Source of the DNA: Corynespora cassiicola
Lineage: Eukaryota > Ascomycota > Dothideomycetes > Pleosporales > Corynesporascaceae
Length of the DNA stretch: 64,000 nt
Assembly (NCBI GenBank): GCA_022059125.1
Contig: JAEUWY010000005.1
Coordinates: forward strand, 5,208,001 to 5,272,000
Reading direction: 5' to 3'
In this document: piece after piece, positions 56,082 through 64,000 of the stretch
How the letters are laid out: each line of letters opens with the position of its first letter
How positions within the stretch are numbered: the stretch's first letter is position 1
The notes under the pieces: model-generated
The model's input: the letters and a program-made list of their open reading frames with translations, nothing else
Told to the model about the DNA's origin: nothing
Database searches by the model: none
Made by a program: the position numbers and the translations under genes

Positions 56082-57416
56082 ATGGCCGCACAGGCTGAAA
56101 TGATGCCGACGAATGCACACACAGAACCCACGCCCATGGACACACATAGTGATACGGCATCGATAAAATCCTACACGGAACTAAAGCCCAACATCGCCTG
56201 CCGTGCAGCACGAACGATAGATCAGATGGACGATAGAGTCTTCTTTCAGTATCTGGCTGAAGGTGCCGCCAACCTGGTATTCAGAATTTGCCCGTGGTCA
56301 TACTACGCGGACCAGACTCCGCTCGTTTTTGTCGATACAAACGACGTTGCACTGTCTCGAAAAGATTTCCTTGGCATGGTGTTGCGAGTCAGCAAAGGGT
56401 TGCGAAAGACCCTCAAGGGTGAAGAGATCATGTCTGGATTTCAACAATACGTCAAGCCGCTCTTTAACACCTCTCGGTCCGTTGAAGCCAAAACATCATC
56501 GTTTAGCGACCCGCCAGCCTTCGAACCCAGAACCGCAAAGATGAATGGATTAGAAAAACCGAAGCCTCACGGCAGTATAGTCAGCATCTCCGAGGTTCAT
56601 TCAATGGAGGAGTACCTCATGGATCATGTGGCTGTTTTGCTTCCTTCCATGACCATGATAACGATATCTGCGGACCACGAACGCCGGGGAATCACGTGCC
56701 CCGTTCCTGTAGATGATGAATGGGGAATACTTCTTCCAAACATGTGTTCGGTCCCAGGAACGTCTATCACGGTTGAGATCAAACCCAAGTGGCTGTTACA
56801 GTCGCCGAACGCGCCTCGCGGTGCCTTGCGCTGTCGAACTTGTGCGCTGCATGCATCCAAACGAAAAGGCCGGCCAATCGAAAGACCAGCATATATGTGC
56901 CCCTTACAAATCCTCCATGGCGACAAGCATTTTGTTCGGCCGTGGATGCGTCAAAAGGTTTTGGAGGTTATCAAGGATTTTCCAACGCCTATATACCCCG
57001 CAGCTTTCGAGCGGATTGTGGATCGCATGGTCGAATACCTCACTGTCGGGGACGGAGCTAAGCTACTTGGCTATATCAAGGACCTGCAGCAACGATTAGA
57101 CCCAAAGGGAGTACAATTACGGGGATCCATAAAGCAAATCGATAGTTTCAGATACACTTGCGATCTACGACTGGCGATGACTTTGCGCGACTGCTCCATG
57201 TACATCAAAGTGGACTACTCCCACGATGACATGCCCATCGAATCGAAACTTGGCGATCTCGATTTCAAATCGGGCGAGAAGATACCAGACTGGGACTACA
57301 AAGAGAGAACCCTGCTGAACGGCGGATGGTACATCCGGAAAGACACCAAGGAAGAGGAGCCAAGGGAATGTTTGATCTTGACGCAATGGCGAAAGCACGT
57401 GCCGTATTATTGGTAG
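56082..57416 (+). CDS. IPK1: inositol-pentakisphosphate 2-kinase
   Basis: The protein has 444 residues in a single exon from the ATG at 56082; an upstream in-frame TTG is ignored. The enzyme phosphorylates InsP5 at position 2 to give InsP6, which supports Gle1-dependent mRNA export. Family signatures are EGAANLVFRI (60-69, nucleotide-binding loop), the EIKPK box (232-236), RCRTCALH (250-257, Cys/His zinc-site region) and FRYTCDLRLAMTLRDCSMYIKV near the C-terminus, with the metal and nucleotide acidic residues. The length agrees with fungal Ipk1. Fungal members vary strongly outside these boxes, as here. Confidence 0.92.
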   Translation: MAAQAEMMPTNAHTEPTPMDTHSDTASIKSYTELKPNIACRAARTIDQMDDRVFFQYLAEGAANLVFRICPWSYYADQTPLVFVDTNDVALSRKDFLGMVLRVSKGLRKTLKGEEIMSGFQQYVKPLFNTSRSVEAKTSSFSDPPAFEPRTAKMNGLEKPKPHGSIVSISEVHSMEEYLMDHVAVLLPSMTMITISADHERRGITCPVPVDDEWGILLPNMCSVPGTSITVEIKPKWLLQSPNAPRGALRCRTCALHASKRKGRPIERPAYMCPLQILHGDKHFVRPWMRQKVLEVIKDFPTPIYPAAFERIVDRMVEYLTVGDGAKLLGYIKDLQQRLDPKGVQLRGSIKQIDSFRYTCDLRLAMTLRDCSMYIKVDYSHDDMPIESKLGDLDFKSGEKIPDWDYKERTLLNGGWYIRKDTKEEEPRECLILTQWRKHVPYYW

Positions 57417-58266
57417 AGAAGGCATACTGGCGCGCCAAAAAAAGAGACGACTACAGGATACTCCCTTGCAGGTTAGTGAAGTCGGGATCAAAACCAACTT
57501 CCCCTGCCAGTATTTCTGAAAGAATGATGAATCTGGGTGGAGGCATGGCTTTATCACATGTCGAAGAGATGCAAATGAGTTTGCCTATAAGGCACCCAAC
57601 TAACAAGGCGTTTTAGAGTTCGCTATCGGGAAAGACCCCGGCCTTGTATTATTGTTGTATTCTTTGTAATGGGGTCATGGCGTTTGATTGTTACTGTTAT
57701 GGGCTATACCCTCTGAGATTCCGAAAAAGAAGAGTATCACGGCTTCGCGGCCATATAATGTTGTTAGGGTACGGTTAATTGAAGAGTAATTATACGTTTA
57801 TTAGATTGACTTCTGCACCGACAAGGCAGACTCGCGCCTGTCAAGCTGCATGGCCACAATCACAAGCACCGATCCTTCGAGCTTGTCTTGGTCGGCCGTA
57901 CAAGGCCCTGCCAAGGGCTTCTACTTGTGGTCGCGTGGAGTGATGGTTACTTTTGTTATGCACGATGGTGGATGTCAAGCAAGGTGTGGGTTCTATGCAC
58001 AAGAAATCAACAACGTGTTCACATACACCTCGTAGAATACCCTCTGTCCGGCTACCTCGGCATTCCCCCACGTCGCAACCAGACTGCATTTTTGGGGTTG
58101 AAGGCGCATGTGCACAGCCACGCCTTGGCGTCAAGACACCAAGACTCACTATCCTACGTCAATAGTCGCAGAAGCCCAAGACACTCCAAAATGCGCTCGA
58201 AACATAAATTCGCCATGCCGCCGCCTCGACTCGCACAGCCTCGCCATACGACGCTCCACCGCCACA
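57417..58266. other. intergenic region, nothing recognised
   Basis: An open frame continues past the kinase stop in another phase (57326-57616) but has no conserved content. The rest is AT-rich 3' sequence and the promoter of the next gene. Confidence 0.4.
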
Positions 58267-59193
58267 ATGCCTTCGATGCTCACGCCCTTTGAAAAGGACG
58301 CAAAGCCGCGTCCGCAAGCGCAACAACAATCCTCCTCTAGCATGCTCGAACCCATCCCCTCGTACACCGAAGCTGGCAACTTGACTGCTCCCCCACCCCC
58401 TGATGCCGGCGTGCCTTTGCGCCAGCCGAGCCCGGCCCCCTCCGCTGGGGGCCCCGACGAACCCCCCGCCTACGCCCTCATCGACGAGAACCAGACGAGC
58501 TTCATGATCCTGGGCACCTTCATCCACACGCCCGCGGGCCCCGCGTACCAGCTCTCGTCGCCGCTGGACCAGCGCACGCCAGCCTTTTGCATCCGGCGGC
58601 TCCGCGCACGCGAGGTGTCGCAGGTGGGCGCTGCGCCCATCGCCTTCGACAAGTCGTACATGATGTACGAGACGACGGACCCGCCGCTGCTAGGCCACCA
58701 GTACCACATGTTTGGCAAGCGACGCACGTGCTTTGGCGGCGTCATCGAGATGAAGTTCGGCATGAGCAAGTGGCACATTCGCCATGTGCCGCGGCCGGGC
58801 GCGAAGCCCGTCGAGATCTTGACGTGCAAGAAGGTCGGCGCGTTTGGGAGTGTCAAGCTGGATCGCAAGAAGGAGGTTGAGTCGTCGCAGTGGAAGGATA
58901 GCAAGGGTCGTGTCGTGGCGACTGAGGTTCTCAAGGACGTTGAGGATGGGCAGGGCAGCGTCGTGCCCACGCTGGAGTTGAGCAAGGACTTGGATCAGAC
59001 GTGGAGGGAGCTGCTGCTCAGTCTGTGGGCGTCCAGGCTGTGGATTGCGTTTGGACAGGAGAAGACTGCTGCCATGGGTGGGCGGTATGGACGGGTCAAG
59101 TTCGCAAAGTACAGCAGCAGCGCTACCACGGCAGGCGGTGCTGCGCTGGTCGGGCTGACTGTGGTTGGCATTTCGGGTGCGGGAGGCTTTTGA
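58267..59193 (+). CDS. conserved fungal protein with Pro-rich N-terminus, unknown function
   Basis: The protein has 308 residues in a single exon; the ATG at 58267 was chosen because sequence upstream is in frame but compositionally non-coding. Residues 1-80 are Pro/Ser/Gln-rich and probably disordered, with PPAYALIDEN at the boundary. The folded part alternates strands: FMILGTFIHTPAGPAYQLSS, PPLLGHQYHMFGKRRTCFGGVIEMKFG, KWHIRHVPRPGAKPVEILTCKK. The last 20 residues are small and hydrophobic (TAGGAALVGLTVVGISGAG). A Tubby-C/LURP-one-like barrel is a possibility from the strand pattern, but I cannot confirm it. Confidence 0.78.
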   Translation: MPSMLTPFEKDAKPRPQAQQQSSSSMLEPIPSYTEAGNLTAPPPPDAGVPLRQPSPAPSAGGPDEPPAYALIDENQTSFMILGTFIHTPAGPAYQLSSPLDQRTPAFCIRRLRAREVSQVGAAPIAFDKSYMMYETTDPPLLGHQYHMFGKRRTCFGGVIEMKFGMSKWHIRHVPRPGAKPVEILTCKKVGAFGSVKLDRKKEVESSQWKDSKGRVVATEVLKDVEDGQGSVVPTLELSKDLDQTWRELLLSLWASRLWIAFGQEKTAAMGGRYGRVKFAKYSSSATTAGGAALVGLTVVGISGAGGF

Positions 59194-60855
59194 TGAAGTG
59201 GTCTATCGGTTTTTTTTTCCTGTGCGCAACATGTGCTGGAGACTCGAACTGACTGGACATATTGCCCGCTGTCTGCACAATGAGATGAAGCCATGCGGAG
59301 TTTGGGATCGAGCGCTTCTGAATACCCGCTATATGGTGTTTGATTTGATAGTAATGTTCTTTTCGTAGTTTCAACGAGCACATTCTACTCTGAATCAGGA
59401 ACCTTACCATGCAGTTGAGGCAACCGATGGGCGCGGTATATGTTGGCGCGTCATGTCTACATTCCTCCCACCGATTCGGATACGTAGCGTCATTTGATGA
59501 CAACCAGTTAATGCCCTGTCAGCTCCATAATTAACCTTCCCCATTAAATAAGGTTGTATCGCGCTAGATATGATAGCCAGGGGGAGGACCATGGATCCCG
59601 TCCTTGGTAATGTCAACTCCAAGTCGTTGACTCTCGTTGTCATTTCTACGTCAAACCCTCACCAAATGCCTAATCAAGTACAAAAAGTCCTGCGGATAGG
59701 CCATACAGCTGAAAATGCTCATAGCTGCCGCATGTCTCTTCTCCTCTTCCTACAGCCTATGGGGCAAACTAGCGCAGCAGAATATGGGCGGTACACTCGC
59801 AACAAAGGGTAGATCACCGAAATCGTCAGTGATGCGTTTAATTGCTCGTGCACTTGCACTAGACTTTTTGTGAACCATGCGGAGCTCTTGAGGCGCTTGA
59901 AAACGTACGAAGAGAAGGGAGGGTGTGGCTATTTAGCAGGCTCCCTGAAGGATACGAGTACCTAATTATGGAGACGGTAGCCTGCTGAAGCTGTGTCTTC
60001 CAATAGATTTACATGTACCACCGAGGGCTCATAGACTTGATGTTGGTCATACTTTCGGACATCGTTAGTTGACAAACCACTGCATTTGGCTACACCTTAA
60101 AGATGAACGACGTGATCATCACAATCCAAGAAAATTATATATATAATAATAGAAAGAGTTATAGCCTGGAGTTTTGTTTTTGTCCGCGGGTTTTGCATCA
60201 GGCTGCTGTTTGGCGAACCCTACGAAGCATATACAGCCGCTCCTCCGGCTCAGATGGTTAGCGTGAGATGGCCTTATTCATTCAACCAGGAAGTTTATTA
60301 TGGATCATATTATGAGGAGCTTCCTTTATACATAATTGTGATATGATAACTAAAGGGACCCTCAATTGGAAAAGTTGATTGTGGAGCCGATCGAGCATTT
60401 ACTGGCTGTCATAAAGACATCGCGGGCGCCAAAATGACGAATTAATCATCGCCAATATGCCAGGCATTTTTCCTCCTGAGAATCTAGAGTATATAGCTTG
60501 CTCTATTCAAGTTGAGAGGATGGCATTGGTGGGGTAGTTCACTGAGGGACTCTGCGTCGCGCGCAACGCCTTCACTGCAATCTGCACGTTAGCAAGTGAA
60601 AACCTCCACCGATTTTTTCCCTTTCCCTCAAAACAAGATAACCTTATCAAAGATGCAAACGCTCCAGAGCCTCCAGGGTAAACAAATCGCTTTGCCCTCT
60701 GCCTCTGTTCCTCTTTTCCTCTTTACCATATTCCTAGTACCTTACAGCTACTGCTCACAGATCCGTCTACTCTGGCTATCCAGTCCTCATCTCTCAATAA
60801 AATCCTACTAGACTTTCCAGCCACCTTCAGTCAATCTCAGTCACTTCCATCCACC
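59194..60855. other. intergenic region containing a repeat copy
   Basis: The AT-rich 1.7 kb have a TATATATAATAATA tract near 60137. One copy of the dispersed repeat lies at 60362-60409, about 450 bp upstream of the next gene. No gene is supported. Confidence 0.5.
60362..60409 (+). repeat. solitary copy of the 76-bp-family repeat
   Basis: TCAATTGGAAAAGTTGATTG, then TGGAGCCGATCGAGCATTTA, then CTGGCTG matches the tandem units at 63661-63888, including the flanking TTCAATTGG and AACTGGCTGG segments. Confidence 0.75.
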
Positions 60856-62886
60856 ATGTCTGATTTTATCAAAAAGTCGGACCAAGGCAAGGCCGCGCCC
60901 CAGCCGTCGGCGTCGGAGCCGTTCAAATTCGGGCCGAGTGTTTCCTTCGGCAATGGCAACCTCCAGCAGCAGGGCGATCCGACTTGGGTCAAGCTTCAGC
61001 GTGCCGAGCGAGAGGCCAATAATCTCTCAGCAGCCCTCATCACCGCGAACAAACGCGAACAACAAGGGATTGCACGCCACGCGCAGCAAGTCGCCGACCT
61101 CAACGACCAGATCACGCAGCTCCAGGACACCACCGCGCAGCTCCAGGGCACCGTCGCGCAGCACCAGGACACCGTCGCGCGGCTTCAGACCACCACTGAG
61201 CAGCTTGATGCCGATGTGCTCATGTCCGATTACCACGATCGTGGCGTCCAGCTGGAGGCCGACAATGAAGAGCTCAAGAAAGAGATCAAGTGGCTCAAGG
61301 ATGACCTCTCCAAGCAGAACAAGGCTGTTTTCAATCAAGCGCACGAGATCAAGCTCAAGACAGACGAGCTCTCCCACAGCACCCGCGACAATGCTCAGCT
61401 CAAAGATCTCTACAACGAGTTCCGGTCCAGGTACGAGGAGGAAGCTTCATCTCATCGCTCCGCCATCGACCACCTCACCAACGCCTACGCCGATCTCAAT
61501 ACGACGCGCGCCCAGCTCGCAAGTGCGCAGCATGCCAATCAAAATGCCGAGGAGATGTACCAGCAGAAGCTGTTAGAGCTCTCAAGCCTACACAGCGAAT
61601 GGGAGTTGTCTCAGCAGAAGATCGTCGAGCTTGAGAGCAAGCAGTCCCAGATCCAGCATGTCGAACAGGCTTACCACAACCTCGTGGAGGAGGTCGAACC
61701 GATGCGCACCCATAATAACGACATGGATCGCGCTGCCAAGGTCAAGGACGCCCGCATTCAGTATCTAGAGATGCAGCTCCAGCAGGCTCTCCAAAGCAGG
61801 CTTCGTGATGAGGAAGCCGTCGAAGAGCGCGACGTTGAGGAGCTCGCTGATGCCCCGCCGGTTCCCGTTCACTTCACCGCCGACGAATCACTCGCAGCAG
61901 AGCTCGAGGGCAACTCTGACTTCGATGACGACGACTCTCTTCGCTCCCTCTTCGAGGATGAAGGCACTTTCATGGACTTTTCCATGGTCGAGACCGTCAT
62001 TGACATTCAGCCCAAGCCAGCTATGGCGGTTCCCTACACATCAGCTGCCATCCAAACCGATGCGGCTCCTTACATGTCCATTGATGTGCAGACCGTTGCT
62101 GCCCCAAGCGCATCCACCGGCGTTCAAACCGATATCACCGCTCCCAGCGCATCCACCGGCGTCCAAACCGATATCACTGCTCCTAGTGCATCAACCGCTA
62201 CTCAGACTGAAGAAGCTACGGCGGCTCCCTACGCATCCACTATTGTCCAAACCGATGCGGCTCCTTACGTTTCCGTTGCTGCGCAGACGATTGCTGCTCC
62301 CAGCGCATCCACTGGCATCCAAACCGATTCGGCTCCCTGCGTTTCTACTGTTGCGCAGACGATCACGGCTCCCAGCGCATCAACCGCTACTCAGACGGTC
62401 ACTGCTCGCTGCGTGTCCACTGCCATCCAGACGGATGCAGCTCCAAGCGACTCCATTGCTGCGCAGCCCGTCGCTGCTCCCCACGTCTCCACGGCCGTCC
62501 AGACGGATGCGGCTCCCGGCGTCTCCACTGCCGCGCAGACAATTGCTGTTCCCAGCGCATCCACGGCCGTCCAGACCGACGCGGTAACCACATCCTCCAA
62601 GTCCCACCGAGGACCTGGACTCTTCTCCAACTGGCTCTTCGCCACCATGCTGTTCTTGGTGGCAGTCTTCGTGGCGCGGGAGTTCCAGTACTCCCTGGGC
62701 GGACTCGGCAGTTGCCAGCACCATTTCCGTGGGCCATTCGGCGCCGGCAGGTACCTCTTGGGGTATCTCCCCATTGGTTTCCAGTGGGGTGACGGCTGGA
62801 TGGCGGAGGCGGTTGCCCGGGCCACGGCAACCCTACTCATCGGCTTCGATGGGTGGGTAGCCGTGGACCCTGCTCCCCTCCTGTGA
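60856..62886 (+). CDS. coiled-coil protein with 15 QT-motif repeats and C-terminal membrane segment; candidate LC8 scaffold
   Basis: The protein has 676 residues, intronless, from the ATG at 60856 in a CCACC context. Residues about 45-330 are coiled coil (Glu/Gln/Leu-rich, with QLQDTTAQLQGTVAQ sub-repeats). An acidic patch follows (FDDDDSLRSLFEDEGTFMDF). Residues 392-576 consist of 15 tandem units, twelve of 12 residues and three of 13-15, of the type APxxSTxVQTDA. Fourteen of these keep a QT core like dynein light chain LC8/Dyn2 ligands (GIQTD, VQTD, TQTE). One hydrophobic helix (LFATMLFLVAVFVA, about 593-609) and a tail of about 65 residues end the protein. No signal peptide is seen, so the coiled coil should face the cytosol. 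I know no named family. The LC8 link is inference from motif and spacing. Confidence 0.8.
   Translation: MSDFIKKSDQGKAAPQPSASEPFKFGPSVSFGNGNLQQQGDPTWVKLQRAEREANNLSAALITANKREQQGIARHAQQVADLNDQITQLQDTTAQLQGTVAQHQDTVARLQTTTEQLDADVLMSDYHDRGVQLEADNEELKKEIKWLKDDLSKQNKAVFNQAHEIKLKTDELSHSTRDNAQLKDLYNEFRSRYEEEASSHRSAIDHLTNAYADLNTTRAQLASAQHANQNAEEMYQQKLLELSSLHSEWELSQQKIVELESKQSQIQHVEQAYHNLVEEVEPMRTHNNDMDRAAKVKDARIQYLEMQLQQALQSRLRDEEAVEERDVEELADAPPVPVHFTADESLAAELEGNSDFDDDDSLRSLFEDEGTFMDFSMVETVIDIQPKPAMAVPYTSAAIQTDAAPYMSIDVQTVAAPSASTGVQTDITAPSASTGVQTDITAPSASTATQTEEATAAPYASTIVQTDAAPYVSVAAQTIAAPSASTGIQTDSAPCVSTVAQTITAPSASTATQTVTARCVSTAIQTDAAPSDSIAAQPVAAPHVSTAVQTDAAPGVSTAAQTIAVPSASTAVQTDAVTTSSKSHRGPGLFSNWLFATMLFLVAVFVAREFQYSLGGLGSCQHHFRGPFGAGRYLLGYLPIGFQWGDGWMAEAVARATATLLIGFDGWVAVDPAPLL
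62029..62583 (+). repeat. in-gene tandem repeat of about 36 bp, 15 copies
   Basis: It encodes residues 392-576 of the coiled-coil protein. Units are 36 bp, with 39- and 45-bp variants. Units 3 and 4 (about 62101-62178) are nearly identical at DNA level, pointing to recent duplication. From unit 6 on, two alternating unit types give a 72-bp higher-order period. Confidence 0.92.
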
Positions 62887-63579
62887 ACCACTGCCGGGTT
62901 CGCCCATTTGGTTATTGACATATCCGTTGACATACATCTACTGGTACTGTGATAAATCCGGCATAAGCCTTCATGGCATGGTTTCTTTGTTTTATTTTCT
63001 TGTATCATTATCGGGGTTTGGGGGGGCGTTCATGTAATGTGTGGTTTCCGGGCGCTATTTCCGATGTAATGCTCTGCTTTTCCTTCGCGCTGCTTTATAT
63101 TTCCTTTATCTGCGTTGATTTTTCTCTTTATTTCTCAGTTTGTGTGCGTTGCTTTTCTCGCGTTGCTTTTTCTTTTCCTTTGTCGTGCTTTTCCTGGGTA
63201 GTTGACCGCCGTGTCTCTCCCACCTTGATGTAATTTCCTTACTATTTCCTTACATTTCCTTTGTTTTTCCTTTGTCTTGTATCTGATATTCATGTACGGC
63301 GCCCGGAAACCACTTCTAACTGGCTTGTGATACCCACGATACCCGGACCTCGAAGGAGGATCCTGTTTTGTAATAGAAACCATTGCCATAACACGTTTTC
63401 TTTCTGAAATTTGCTGAGTGATGATTGCATTCTTTGGGTTTGCTAAATAACAGCACCCTCACTCTCACGAGATCAAGGTCATTCCTCCGCAAGCCCTACC
63501 CATGCCTCGACCTGACCGACCTATAGTCCACACCCTGGCTTGGATGTCAAGCGCGAACCGACCTTTTTTGAACTGGGGG
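62887..63579. other. 3' region with T-rich low-complexity sequence
   Basis: TTTCCTT-type runs at about 63090-63275 probably belong to the 3' untranslated and terminator region of the preceding gene. No gene is seen. Confidence 0.45.
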
Positions 63580-63980
63580 AGTTGGTTGTGGAGCCGACAA
63601 AGAGTTCAACTAGTAAGGCCGGAGGGCAAGAATAGAATGGCAACCACATTCAGTCACGATAGTTGATTGTGGAGCCGACAGCACCTTTAACTAACTAGAC
63701 TAAGGGAGAGGGATGATGGCCATATTCAATCAGGATAGTTGGTTATGGAGCCGATAGCACGTTTGACTGCTCTACCTTGGAAGGAGGAACGACGACCATA
63801 TCCAATTGAGAAAGACGATTATGAAGCCTACAGCGCGCTTAACTGGCTGGACTTGGGGGAAGAAACGACGACTACATTCAATTGGGAGAGTTGATCATGG
63901 AGTCGGAGGATTGACCACCAAATCCAACCAAGAAATTTGACCATGGAGCTGACGAGAGCATCAACCAGCTGGTACAAACA
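63580..63980 (+). repeat. degenerate tandem array with 76-bp period
   Basis: Unit starts at AGTTG or its equivalent lie at 63580, 63661, 63737, 63813 and 63889, with a shortened unit near 63934. Three units are exactly 76 bp and the first is 81 bp. Shared blocks are GTTGATTGTGGAGCCGACA, GCACGTTTAACTGGCTGGAC and ACGACGACCATATTCAAT, in that order. Frames contain stops, so it is non-coding. The array may continue past the window end. Confidence 0.85.
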
Positions 63981-64000
63981 AAACACCAGCCCCCAAACCA

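Noticed and set aside
57326..57616. Open frame overlapping and extending past the IPK1 stop
   Set aside because: No conserved sequence; the kinase already ends with a complete C-terminus.
60243..60272. tRNA-like A-box sequence (GGCTCAGATGGTTAGCG)
   Set aside because: No matching T-arm or acceptor stem follows, so it is neither a tRNA nor a convincing tRNA-derived element.
63580..63980. CRISPR-like array
   Set aside because: The whole 76-bp unit is related, not a repeat plus unique spacers, and the genome is fungal.

Overview
The window reads as nuclear DNA of a filamentous ascomycete (Pezizomycotina). The evidence is 45-60 nt introns with GT...CTGAC/CTAAC...AG signals, an intron-bearing nuclear tRNA-Gly, a Zn2Cys6 factor, an Mdm34 of the filamentous-fungal type, an X325 copper protein and typical gene spacing. 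No class can be fixed from sequence alone. There is no CRISPR, operon, virus or intact transposon.

Layout: tRNA-Gly(UCC) (279-368); a conserved fungal protein (1778-2299); a DAO-type FAD oxidoreductase (3360-4891); a DJ-1/PfpI protein (5640-6391); a 4'-phosphopantetheinyl transferase on minus (6491-7565), divergent from the pyridoxal-phosphate glutaminase Sno1/PdxT (7775-8679); the cap-binding subunit CBP20 on minus (8899-9574), divergent from nucleoporin Nup82/Nup88 (9891-12475); a secreted X325/BIM1-like copper protein (13882-14776); a secreted flavin amine oxidase (17154-18629); an SRR1-like protein (19032-19862); a gene-poor 4.5 kb stretch; a Rap/Krev-1/Rsr1 GTPase on minus (24334-25236); EMC1 (27667-30574); an SDR (31382-32185); a Zn2Cys6 factor on minus (32770-35112), divergent from a secreted M14 carboxypeptidase (36543-37946); an ECM15/MTH1187-type protein (38521-38950); ERMES subunit Mdm34 (40035-41807); a secreted PLC-X-domain protein on minus (44144-45223); a conserved hypothetical (46462-47073); an NFX1-type zinc finger helicase on minus (47789-51519), divergent from SAGA subunit Spt8 (53053-55244); inositol-pentakisphosphate 2-kinase (56082-57416); a conserved hypothetical (58267-59193); and a large coiled-coil/repeat/membrane protein (60856-62886).

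Most genes are housekeeping genes with independent roles (mRNA cap binding, nuclear pore, ER insertion, ERMES, SAGA, inositol phosphates, vitamin B6). They share divergent promoters but do not form a pathway cluster.

The accessory-looking part is the right end. The 60856-62886 protein has a long coiled coil, then 15 tandem ~12-residue units, 14 of which carry a QT core resembling the dynein light chain LC8/Dyn2 recognition motif, then one hydrophobic segment near the C-terminus. It looks like a membrane-anchored multivalent LC8 scaffold and is my main candidate for something undescribed. It lies between a solitary copy (60362-60409) and a degenerate tandem array of 76-bp period (63580 to about 63980) of a non-coding repeat, which also occurs alone near 2541 and 4965. 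Differences between array copies are mostly transitions, as expected from repeat-induced point mutation.

Splice sites were worked out by hand from reading frame, GT/AG borders and family knowledge. No alignment or expression data were available.
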